Shown in pieces: positions 1 to 5,432 of a stretch of 5,432 nt of DNA (position 1 is its first letter; every line of letters begins with the position of its first letter). Under the pieces are notes generated by a model. The model was given only the letters and a program-made list of their open reading frames with translations, was not told where the DNA came from and did not search any database. This stretch comes from JBKBXU01 sp046313675 (lineage in GTDB: Bacteria; Bacteroidota; Bacteroidia; Cytophagales; Cytophagaceae), in NCBI GenBank assembly GCA_046313675.1, contig JBKBXU010000311.1:1-5432 (forward strand), in the 5' to 3' direction. Position numbers and translations under genes: made by a program.

Positions 1-196
1 CCATCATATTCTTAAAATGAGTCAAATAATGAGTCGTATAAATTATCAATATATCTTTAATTCCTGCTTGCATCAGACAAGAAAGAGGATAGTAAATCAT
101 GGGTTTATCATAAACCGGCATCAACTGTTTGCTTACCGCCAGCGTCAAGGGGTGAAGTCTTGTACCTGAACCACCTGCTAAAATTATACCTTTCAT
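1..196 (-). CDS. rmlA: Glucose-1-phosphate thymidylyltransferase RmlA (N-terminal fragment, cut by window edge)
   Basis: The first 65 residues of the enzyme that joins glucose-1-phosphate and dTTP to make dTDP-glucose, the first step of the dTDP-deoxysugar pathway; a cytoplasmic protein. The start is the ATG at 196-194. The nucleotidyltransferase signature follows at once: GGSGTRL at residues 8-14, then SKQLMPVYDKPMIYYPLS at 22-39, with the family's conserved Lys at 23 and 31. The full family length is about 290 residues; the rest lies beyond the left edge. It starts 23 nt after the 4-epimerase stop, in an AT-rich spacer with no Shine-Dalgarno, and is the last visible gene of the operon. Its pathway partner rmlB lies one gene upstream. 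Oddity: residues 53-59 read YTTHYLT, where homologues usually have a stretch like STPHDLP. The identity is certain; whether the copy is intact cannot be judged. Confidence 0.93.
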   Translation of the reverse strand, partial: MKGIILAGGSGTRLHPLTLAVSKQLMPVYDKPMIYYPLSCLMQAGIKDILIIYTTHYLTHFKNMM

Positions 197-219
197 AAAA
201 ATTGCGTTTTTATTAAAAA

Positions 220-1203
220 TTAGTTTCCCCTAAACCATTCCACGGTGTGTTTCAAACCTTCATTAATTCGCACCTCGGGTTTATAGTCAAGCAACCCTTC
301 TGCCTTAGAAATATCGGCGTGACTGAAGGGTATATCTCCCATCCTGGGAGACCTGTGAACAGGTTTTATAGAAGACCCTGCAATCTCAGCAATGGAACCG
401 GCAAGTTGGTTTAAGGTTGTTTTTTCGCCCACTGCTATATTAAAAACATTATTTATCGCTTCTTGTTTATCACAAAATGCTGCTTTTATGTTTGCCTGTA
501 CAGCATTTTCCACAAAAGTAAAATCTCTGCTCTGCGATCCGTCACCATTTATTTCAGGAGCTTGTCCGTTAAGAACTTTATTAATAAACTGTGGGATAAC
601 TGCAGCATACTCACCTTCGGGGCTTTGATTTGGCCCAAAAATATTGAAATATCGCAAACCAATATTTTCAAGGCCGTAAACCTTATAAAATACGTCTGCA
701 TAAAGCTCATTAACCAATTTTGTTACTGCATAAGGAGATAAGGGTTTACCAATTTCATCTTCTATTTTTGGCAGTTTAATACTGTCCCCATAAACAGAAG
801 AAGAGGCTGCATAAACAAACCTCTTTACGTTGTTTTCTTTAGAAGCATGTAAAACATTTAAAAAACCTGATACATTAACCTCATTCGTTGTCAATGGGTC
901 CTCAATACTTCTTGGAACAGATCCAAGGGCTGCCTGATGAAAAACATAATCTATGCCCTTACAAGCACTCCGGCAAACCTCAAGGCTTCGGATATCTCCT
1001 TCAATAAACTGAAAATTTTTCAAACTCAGAAATTTCTCGATGTTCTTAATACTTCCGGAAAATAAATTATCAAGAACCACCACCTTCCCTGCATCATATT
1101 TTATTAAATATTCAACCAGATTTGAGCCAATAAAACCAGCCCCACCAGTTATCAAAAATGTATAATTGGAAAGGTTCTTTTTATGAAAAATTCTCTTGTA
1201 CAT
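220..1203 (-). CDS. wbpP: WbpP/TviC-type UDP-N-acetylglucosamine 4-epimerase
   Basis: A 327-residue extended short-chain dehydrogenase/reductase, predicted to interconvert UDP-GlcNAc and UDP-GalNAc in the cytoplasm. The NAD-binding motif is GGAGFIGS (residues 20-27), preceded by a 14-residue leader. WbpP homologues also carry such a leader, which supports the ATG at 1203. Catalytic residues are S134 in AASSSVYGD and Y158/K162 in SPYAVTK. The motifs ALGSVPRSI (92-100), GLRYFNIFG (182-190), YAAVIPQF (199-206) and HADISKA (295-301) are typical of the WbpP group, not of GalE. By alignment from memory, G94, Q193, A201 and S294 match the WbpP residues lining the N-acetyl pocket, which favours N-acetylated substrates. 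It begins 5 nt after the rmlB stop with no clear ribosome site. Together with the upstream 6-dehydrogenase it would complete a route to UDP-GalNAcA. A uronic-acid 4-epimerase is a less likely alternative. Confidence 0.88.
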   Translation of the reverse strand: MYKRIFHKKNLSNYTFLITGGAGFIGSNLVEYLIKYDAGKVVVLDNLFSGSIKNIEKFLSLKNFQFIEGDIRSLEVCRSACKGIDYVFHQAALGSVPRSIEDPLTTNEVNVSGFLNVLHASKENNVKRFVYAASSSVYGDSIKLPKIEDEIGKPLSPYAVTKLVNELYADVFYKVYGLENIGLRYFNIFGPNQSPEGEYAAVIPQFINKVLNGQAPEINGDGSQSRDFTFVENAVQANIKAAFCDKQEAINNVFNIAVGEKTTLNQLAGSIAEIAGSSIKPVHRSPRMGDIPFSHADISKAEGLLDYKPEVRINEGLKHTVEWFRGN

Positions 1204-1208
1204 ATCTT

Positions 1209-2261
1209 TTAATTAGCGCTATATTGCTTATCATAATACTGCTGATAAGCTCCGGATGTCACGTTTTCTAGCCATTCAATATTTTGCAAATACCAATCAA
1301 CAGTTTTTTCCAAACCTTCTTCAAAGGTCACTGAAGGAACCCATCCAAGTTCATTTTTGATTTTAGTTGCATCTATAGCATATCTGAAATCATGACCAGC
1401 CCGATCCTGAACAAAAGTAATAAGTTTTTCAGATTCTCCTTCTGAACGACCGAGTTTTCTGTCCATAACGGAGCAAATTTGCTTGACAATGTCAATATTC
1501 TTCCACTCATTATGGCCACCAATGTTGTAGGTTTCGCCAATCTTTCCTTCATGAAAAACCGTATCAATTGCCCTGGCATGATCCACGACAAAAAGCCAAT
1601 CCCGGATATTTTCCCCCTTACCATAAACCGGCAAAGGCTTACTGTTTCGAATATTATTGATTGTTAAAGGAATAAGCTTCTCCGGGAATTGATTAGGCCC
1701 GTAATTATTAGAACAATTTGTAAGCACTACCGGCATTTTGTAGGTGTTATGATACGCTCTCACAAAGTGATCTGAGCTGGCTTTAGAAGCAGAATACGGC
1801 GACTGAGGATCATAAGGAGTATCTTCCAGAAAGTATCCTCCGTTTTCTAAAGAGCCATACACCTCATCGGTTGAAATATGGTAAAATAAATGCCCATCAA
1901 AATTATCTTTCCAGAGATTTTTTGCTGCATTTAGCAGATTAACCGTTCCCACTACATTTGCCATCACAAAATCCATTGGGCTTACAATTGATCTGTCAAC
2001 ATGAGATTCCGCAGCCAAATGCAAAACATTATCAAATTTATACTTTTCGAATAAAGAATTTATAAATTCAGTGTCAGCAATATCCCCCTTTATAAATTCA
2101 TAGTTCTCACTATCCTCAATATCCGAAATATTATTAAGGTTGCCCGCATAGGTCAATTTGTCTAAGTTAAATATTTTATATTGTGGGTATCTTTTTACAA
2201 AAAGCCTCACAACATGAGAACCTATAAACCCGGCTCCACCGGTTATCAATATCTTTTTCAT
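1209..2261 (-). CDS. rmlB: dTDP-glucose 4,6-dehydratase RmlB
   Basis: A 350-residue NAD-dependent dehydratase that converts dTDP-glucose to dTDP-4-keto-6-deoxyglucose, the branch point for rhamnose, quinovose-, fucose- and amino-deoxysugars. The Rossmann motif is TGGAGFIGSH (residues 7-16). AAESHVDRS (83-91) is diagnostic of the family. The catalytic triad region STDEVYG gives T131, D132 and E133, and PYSASKA gives Y156 and K160. NCSNNYGPNQFPEKLIP is the conserved substrate-binding stretch. The C-terminal WLENVTSGAYQQYY is usual for this enzyme, and the length is normal. The ATG at 2261-2259 overlaps the galE stop as ATGA, so translation is probably coupled; no separate Shine-Dalgarno is seen. 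It supplies the second step after RmlA, whose gene lies one gene downstream. No rmlC or rmlD is in the window, so the final deoxysugar is unknown. Confidence 0.97.
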   Translation of the reverse strand: MKKILITGGAGFIGSHVVRLFVKRYPQYKIFNLDKLTYAGNLNNISDIEDSENYEFIKGDIADTEFINSLFEKYKFDNVLHLAAESHVDRSIVSPMDFVMANVVGTVNLLNAAKNLWKDNFDGHLFYHISTDEVYGSLENGGYFLEDTPYDPQSPYSASKASSDHFVRAYHNTYKMPVVLTNCSNNYGPNQFPEKLIPLTINNIRNSKPLPVYGKGENIRDWLFVVDHARAIDTVFHEGKIGETYNIGGHNEWKNIDIVKQICSVMDRKLGRSEGESEKLITFVQDRAGHDFRYAIDATKIKNELGWVPSVTFEEGLEKTVDWYLQNIEWLENVTSGAYQQYYDKQYSAN

Positions 2262-3292
2262 GCAATATGAATATTTAATTTACTTAACGTTTTTTGCCAG
2301 TTCCAGGCATCCCTCATAGAATCTTCAATACTTAATTCAGCTTCCCAATTCAGCAATTTTTTTGATTTTTCTACTCCTGCATAGATTTGTTCCACATCAC
2401 CACTTCTTCTGGGACCAATTTTATAATTCAGTTTTTCTCCTGACACTTTCTCAAATGCCTGGATTATTTCCATTACACTATTGCCTTTTCCTGTACCGAG
2501 ATTAACAATCTCATGACCGCTTCCCTTAAATTGATCAAAAGCTTTCAAGGCTTTTACATGCGCCTTAGCCAAGTCAACAACATGAATAAAGTCTCGGACG
2601 CAGGTGCCATCCGGGGTATTATAATCATCTCCAAACACTGTTAACGATTCCCTCAGGCCGGCTGCTGTCTGGGTAATATAAGGAACTAAGTTATTCGGTA
2701 CGCCCAAAGGAAGTTCTCCGATTAAACCCGAAGGATGCGCTCCAATAGGGTTAAAGTATCGTAGGGAAATCACAGCAAAGACGGTATTGGCTTTAATATA
2801 ATCATCCAATATTTCTTCGCAGATTTTTTTTGTATTACCATAAGGCGACTGAGCATTACGAGGAGTGCTTTCATCAACAGGAAGCTTGTCCGGTTGAGCA
2901 TATACAGTACAGGAAGAAGAAAAAACCAAACGGCCTACCTTAAATTCTTCCATAACTTTCAACAGATTTACCAAACTACCTATATTGTTATGATAGTACT
3001 TAAGAGGATTATTGACCGACTCACCAACCGCTTTATAAGCAGCAAAATGAATTACGCCATCAAACTTCTCTTTGCTAAACACATCCTTTAAGGCATTATA
3101 ATCATTACAGTCCACATTATAACACGTTATTTCACGCTGTAAAATTTCCTGAACTCCCTCCAAAGCATAGGGTGTAGAGTTTGAAAAATCATCTATAATG
3201 ACCGGTTCAAAACCTGAATTAACAAGCTCTACTACGGTATGTGATCCAATAAAACCGGCTCCACCGGTAACTAATATTTTTGCCTTTCCCAT
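2258..3292 (-). CDS. galE: UDP-glucose 4-epimerase GalE
   Basis: A 344-residue NAD-dependent epimerase of the extended SDR family, interconverting UDP-glucose and UDP-galactose. The cofactor motif is TGGAGFIGSH (residues 9-18). HFAAYKAVGESV (82-93) is the GalE hallmark, followed by SSSCTVY (125-131, catalytic S127) and SPYGNTK (149-155, catalytic Y151 and K155). RYFNPIGAHPSG (178-189) and CVRDFIHVVDLA (231-242) are the expected substrate-binding segments. Length is normal. Two details differ from common forms: A132 replaces the usual glycine of the VYG turn, and I303 sits where E. coli GalE has the size-gating Tyr299, so UDP-GlcNAc/UDP-GalNAc might also be accepted (inference). The start lies 1 nt after the dehydrogenase stop and has its own GGAG; the stop overlaps rmlB. 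This is central sugar metabolism recruited to a polysaccharide operon. Confidence 0.95.
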   Translation of the reverse strand: MGKAKILVTGGAGFIGSHTVVELVNSGFEPVIIDDFSNSTPYALEGVQEILQREITCYNVDCNDYNALKDVFSKEKFDGVIHFAAYKAVGESVNNPLKYYHNNIGSLVNLLKVMEEFKVGRLVFSSSCTVYAQPDKLPVDESTPRNAQSPYGNTKKICEEILDDYIKANTVFAVISLRYFNPIGAHPSGLIGELPLGVPNNLVPYITQTAAGLRESLTVFGDDYNTPDGTCVRDFIHVVDLAKAHVKALKAFDQFKGSGHEIVNLGTGKGNSVMEIIQAFEKVSGEKLNYKIGPRRSGDVEQIYAGVEKSKKLLNWEAELSIEDSMRDAWNWQKTLSKLNIHIA

Positions 3293-3293
3293 T

Positions 3294-4583
3294 TTACAAA
3301 CTCCAATAATTGATCTTATTAATCTTTTTCCTAAATATTCCTTTTATATCAATTAAATAACCATCTTTTTTAAGAATTGATGAAAAATATTTTTCATCCA
3401 TCAAAGCATATTCAGTATGAGGAACGGCTACTATTACTGCATCGTAATTCTTTCCTATTTTAGCAGATAGCGTCAGGCCATATTCCTCATGAAATTCATC
3501 AGGTGCCGCTTTTGAATCCACCACCTCTACATTAAGGTTAAATGACTCAAGTTCCCTTATCACATCTACAACTTTAGAATTTCTAATATCGGAGACATTT
3601 TCTTTAAATGTTGCTCCTAAAACCAACACTTTGCTCTTTCTAATGTTTTTATCAAGCCCTATCAACAACTGCACAAGCCGCTTAGCTACATAAGACCCCA
3701 TATTATCATTAATAGTCCTTCCACTCAATATAACATTTGGATTATAGCCAACCGATTTAGCTTTATAGGTTAAATAATAAGGGTCAACACCAATGCAATG
3801 CCCCCCGACTAATCCGGGAGAAAATCGCAGAAAATTCCATTTTGTCCCTGCTGCTTCCAACACATCATAGGTATTGATGTTCATCTTATCAAAAATTATT
3901 GATAGCTCATTCATCAATGCTATATTCAAATCCCTTTGAGTGTTTTCAATTATTTTTGCTGCTTCTGCCACTTTAATAGAACGGGCTTTATAAACACCTG
4001 CCATTACTACTATTTCATAAACTTTCGCAATGGTTTCTAAAGAGGCATCATCGCATCCAGAAACTACCTTGATTATTTTACTCAATGTATGTTCCTTATC
4101 TCCCGGGTTTATCCTCTCAGGGGAATATCCTATTTTGAAGTCTGTTAGTGCAGTAAGCCCTGATTCTTTTTCAAGAACAGGCACACAGTCTTCTTCAGTA
4201 CACCCAGGATAAACTGTTGATTCAAAAACTACAATATCTCCCTTTTTTAGAACCTTACCCACCGTTCGTGAAGCGGCAAGTAAAGGCTTTAAATCAGGCA
4301 TATTGAATGCATCAATAGGGGTTGGCACGGCGACAATGAAGAAAGTGACTTTTGAAAGATCTTTAACCTCATGTGTAAATTCTATATCGCATCCTTCAAA
4401 GTCATGCTTATTTAATTCTCCACTCGGATCAATGCCTTTTTTCATCATATCAATTCTTTCCGAATTGATATCAAAGCCCACGACTTTTATTTTCTTAGCA
4501 AACTCCAACGCTATAGGTAAGCCAACATATCCTAATCCAATAACTGCAAGGTATGCTTCCTTGTTAATTAATTTTTGATACAT
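3294..4583 (-). CDS. wbpO: WbpO/TviB-type nucleotide-sugar 6-dehydrogenase (predicted UDP-GalNAc/UDP-GlcNAc dehydrogenase)
   Basis: A 429-residue member of the UDP-glucose/GDP-mannose dehydrogenase superfamily, predicted to oxidise C6 of a UDP-N-acetylhexosamine twice, using NAD, to give the uronic acid (most likely UDP-GalNAcA). Domains in order: NAD-binding Rossmann fold with GLGYVGLP (16-23) and VPTPID (86-91); STVYPGCTE (122-130) and GYSPERINPGD (152-162, E156); the middle domain with KVAEAAKIIENTQRD (204-218, K210 and N214); GLVGGHCIGVDPYY (257-270) with catalytic C263; and the C-terminal UDP-binding domain with GATFKENVSDIRNSKV (about 326-341). ENTQRDLNIAL plus GGHCIGVDPYYLT are characteristic of the WbpO/TviB branch; plain UDP-glucose dehydrogenases usually have a GGSCFPKD-like catalytic motif. 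It is the first gene of the five-gene operon, after a 196-bp gap. UDP-ManNAcA or UDP-GlcNAcA as product cannot be excluded, but the WbpP-type epimerase downstream favours GalNAcA. Confidence 0.88.
   Translation of the reverse strand: MYQKLINKEAYLAVIGLGYVGLPIALEFAKKIKVVGFDINSERIDMMKKGIDPSGELNKHDFEGCDIEFTHEVKDLSKVTFFIVAVPTPIDAFNMPDLKPLLAASRTVGKVLKKGDIVVFESTVYPGCTEEDCVPVLEKESGLTALTDFKIGYSPERINPGDKEHTLSKIIKVVSGCDDASLETIAKVYEIVVMAGVYKARSIKVAEAAKIIENTQRDLNIALMNELSIIFDKMNINTYDVLEAAGTKWNFLRFSPGLVGGHCIGVDPYYLTYKAKSVGYNPNVILSGRTINDNMGSYVAKRLVQLLIGLDKNIRKSKVLVLGATFKENVSDIRNSKVVDVIRELESFNLNVEVVDSKAAPDEFHEEYGLTLSAKIGKNYDAVIVAVPHTEYALMDEKYFSSILKKDGYLIDIKGIFRKKINKINYWSL
3301..3304 (-). promoter_or_regulatory. 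Shine-Dalgarno-like GGAG for galE
   Basis: GGAG on the minus strand lies 8 nt before the galE ATG at 3292, inside the last codons of the upstream dehydrogenase. It supports this start, and it is the only good Shine-Dalgarno match among the five starts of the operon; the others have only AT-rich leaders. Confidence 0.5.
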
Positions 4584-4726
4584 AGTATTTTTTTGAAATG
4601 ATCTGCCATATTTTACTTAATCCCTTTAGGATGGCATAGGTAAATATACGAGGATGATGTCTATATTTTAGAAAAGAAAAAATACCAATTTTTAAAAACG
4701 ATAAAAATTTACACTCAGTTAAATTA
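4584..4726 (-). promoter_or_regulatory. Presumed promoter and leader region of the wbpO-galE-rmlB-wbpP-rmlA operon
   Basis: This AT-rich stretch lies between the terminator of the UXS gene and the first gene of the next operon and contains no convincing gene. A promoter is expected here because the upstream transcript should end at the hairpin. The best match I see to a Bacteroidota -7 element (TAnnTTTG) is TATATTTA on the minus strand at 4641-4648; no convincing -33 TTTG lies at the right distance. An alternative AT-rich -10-like block, TAAAATATAG, is at 4661-4670. The exact start site cannot be fixed by eye. Confidence 0.4.
4604..4636 (-). repeat. Inverted repeat in the presumed 5' leader of the operon
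   Basis: TGCCAT at 4604-4609 and ATGGCA at 4631-4636 form a perfect 6-bp inverted repeat with a 21-nt spacer, 20 nt before the dehydrogenase start. On the minus strand the spacer holds CCTAAAGG, which could form a tiny internal hairpin. It may be a leader hairpin or a regulator-binding site. The short arms and long loop make chance a real possibility. Confidence 0.25.
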
Positions 4727-4760
4727 AAGAAGGCCCTTTAGCTGTATAAAGGACCTTCTC
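4727..4760 (-). terminator. Rho-independent terminator of the UDP-glucuronate decarboxylase gene
   Basis: On the minus strand GAAGGTCCTTTA (4758-4747), loop TACAGC, and TAAAGGGCCTTC (4740-4729) form a 12-bp stem with one internal G-U pair, extendable by an A-U and a G-U pair at the base. A T-rich tail, TTTAATTT, runs from 4728 to 4721. The hairpin begins 19 nt after the stop codon at 4780. On the plus strand the G-U position becomes a C/A mismatch and no T-run follows, so it acts in the minus direction. Confidence 0.85.
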
Positions 4761-4779
4761 TAGTATAATCTACAAAATG

Positions 4780-5432
4780 TTAATAAAATTCTTTATGCGC
4801 CAGATCCTTTTCAGGTAGTGCTTTGAAAAAATCATACGTAATTTTTAAACCTTCGGATCTTGAAACTTTAGGTTCCCAACCCAGGATTTCCTTGGCTCGT
4901 GTTATGTCAGGTTTCCTTTGCTTAGGATCGTCTTTTGGCAATGGTTTATAAATTATTTTCTGACTTGTACCTGTCAGTTTAATAATTTCCTCTGCAAATT
5001 CCTTGATTGTAATCTCACTTGGATTACCCACATTTACAGGATAGGCATAATCGCTCATCAACAATCTGTAAATACCTTCAATTAAATCATCCACATAGCA
5101 GAATGATCGTGTTTGAGAACCATCTCCAAATACTGTCAGGTCTTCTCCCCTTAAAGCCTGTCCAATGAATGCAGGCAATGCACGGCCATCATTCAGCCTC
5201 ATTCTTGGGCCATATGTATTGAAAATTCTTACAATTCGTGTTTCTAAGCCATGAAAGGTATGATATGCCATTGTCATAGCCTCCTGGAATCGCTTTGCCT
5301 CATCATATACCCCTCTTGGGCCAATGGGATTAACATTACCCCAGTAATCTTCATTCTGAGGATGCACCATAGGATCCCCATAAACTTCAGAGGTTGAAGC
5401 AACAAGTATTCTTGCTTTTTTTGCCTTTGCCA
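4780..5432 (-). CDS. uxs: UDP-glucuronate decarboxylase / UDP-xylose synthase (UXS), N-terminus cut by window edge
   Basis: The last 216 residues of an extended SDR enzyme that oxidises and decarboxylates UDP-glucuronate to UDP-xylose. The frame is open through the right edge, so the ATG at 5370 is internal: conserved ASTSEVYGDP lies upstream of it. Counting from the first whole codon, STSEVYG (12-18) gives T13, S14 and E15, and VYDEAK gives Y42 and K46. NPIGPRGVYDEAKR, NTYGPRMRLNDGR (71-83), VFGDGSQTRSFCYVDD (100-115) and DDPKQRKPD (167-175) are UXS signatures. E15, Y42 and R172 keep the exact spacing of Glu120, Tyr147 and Arg277 of human UXS1 (numbers recalled), so the decarboxylation residues appear present. 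Roughly 95-100 N-terminal residues, including the NAD-binding GxxGxxG, lie outside. It has its own terminator and so appears transcribed separately from the next five genes. Its substrate would need a UDP-glucose 6-dehydrogenase encoded elsewhere. Confidence 0.93.
   Translation of the reverse strand, partial: AKAKKARILVASTSEVYGDPMVHPQNEDYWGNVNPIGPRGVYDEAKRFQEAMTMAYHTFHGLETRIVRIFNTYGPRMRLNDGRALPAFIGQALRGEDLTVFGDGSQTRSFCYVDDLIEGIYRLLMSDYAYPVNVGNPSEITIKEFAEEIIKLTGTSQKIIYKPLPKDDPKQRKPDITRAKEILGWEPKVSRSEGLKITYDFFKALPEKDLAHKEFY

Noticed and set aside
392..741. Two overlapping plus-strand open frames of 78 and 92 codons
   Set aside because: They lie wholly inside the well-supported minus-strand 4-epimerase gene and show no recognisable protein features.
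1373..1667. Minus-strand 83-codon and plus-strand 62-codon frames within rmlB
   Set aside because: They are out of frame with, or antisense to, an intact RmlB, with no ribosome site or motif of their own.
2894..3091. Plus-strand 65-codon frame inside galE
   Set aside because: It is antisense to the GalE catalytic region, its composition looks random, and there is no promoter or ribosome site.
2230..3268. Identical 14-base string CCGGCTCCACCGGT at 2230-2243 and 3255-3268
   Set aside because: Both copies encode the TGGAG of the Rossmann motif in rmlB and galE. It is shared protein ancestry and codon choice, not a mobile or regulatory repeat.
4030..4578. Plus-strand open frames of 60 and 91 codons opposite the dehydrogenase gene
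   Set aside because: These are antisense shadows of a gene whose catalytic motifs are all intact on the minus strand.
4687..4709. AT-only inverted repeat AATTTTTA / TAAAAATT in the intergenic gap
   Set aside because: Arms of only A and T in an AT-rich spacer are expected by chance and would make a very weak hairpin.
5280..5320. GVYDEAKR in UXS instead of the SCYDEGKR form
   Set aside because: Both forms occur in UXS families and the catalytic Tyr and Lys are kept, so this is ordinary clade variation.
5368..5370. ATG at 5370 as the start of a 196-residue protein
   Set aside because: The frame stays open to the right edge, and the upstream codons encode the conserved ASTSEVYGDP with catalytic residues, so this Met is internal.

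Overview
The window is a compact block of nucleotide-sugar biosynthesis genes, all on the minus strand, of the kind that supplies activated sugars for a surface polysaccharide (capsule, O-antigen or exopolysaccharide). The host is most likely a member of the Bacteroidota, perhaps Cytophagales or a relative. I infer this from the low GC, the near absence of Shine-Dalgarno sequences, and the style of the RmlA, RmlB, GalE and UXS proteins. No database search was possible, so the taxonomy is a judgement.

Read in the direction of transcription (right to left), the first gene is the C-terminal two thirds of a UDP-glucuronate decarboxylase (UXS, UDP-xylose synthase), whose start lies beyond the right edge. 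It ends at 4780 and is followed by a clear intrinsic terminator (4727-4760). A 196-bp gene-free gap (4584-4779) then precedes a tight run of five genes: a WbpO/TviB-type UDP-N-acetylhexosamine 6-dehydrogenase (4583-3294), galE (3292-2258), rmlB (2261-1209), a WbpP/TviC-type UDP-GlcNAc 4-epimerase (1203-220), and rmlA, which begins at 196 and runs off the left edge. Junctions of +1 nt, a 4-nt ATGA overlap, +5 nt and +23 nt indicate one operon with its promoter in the gap.

The genes imply four supply routes. WbpP plus WbpO would turn UDP-GlcNAc into UDP-GalNAc and then UDP-GalNAcA, the precursor known from Vi antigen and Pseudomonas O6-type O-antigen. RmlA plus RmlB would turn glucose-1-phosphate into dTDP-4-keto-6-deoxyglucose. 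GalE would interconvert UDP-Glc and UDP-Gal, possibly also the N-acetyl forms. UXS would turn UDP-GlcA into UDP-xylose. No glycosyltransferase, flippase, polymerase, RNA gene, mobile element or CRISPR array is visible.

I found no undescribed system here. The points most worth a second look are a cluster of unusual substitutions in a normally conserved RmlA segment at the left edge, the non-tyrosine gate residue of GalE, the complete UDP-GalNAcA gene pair, and the leader region of the five-gene operon.
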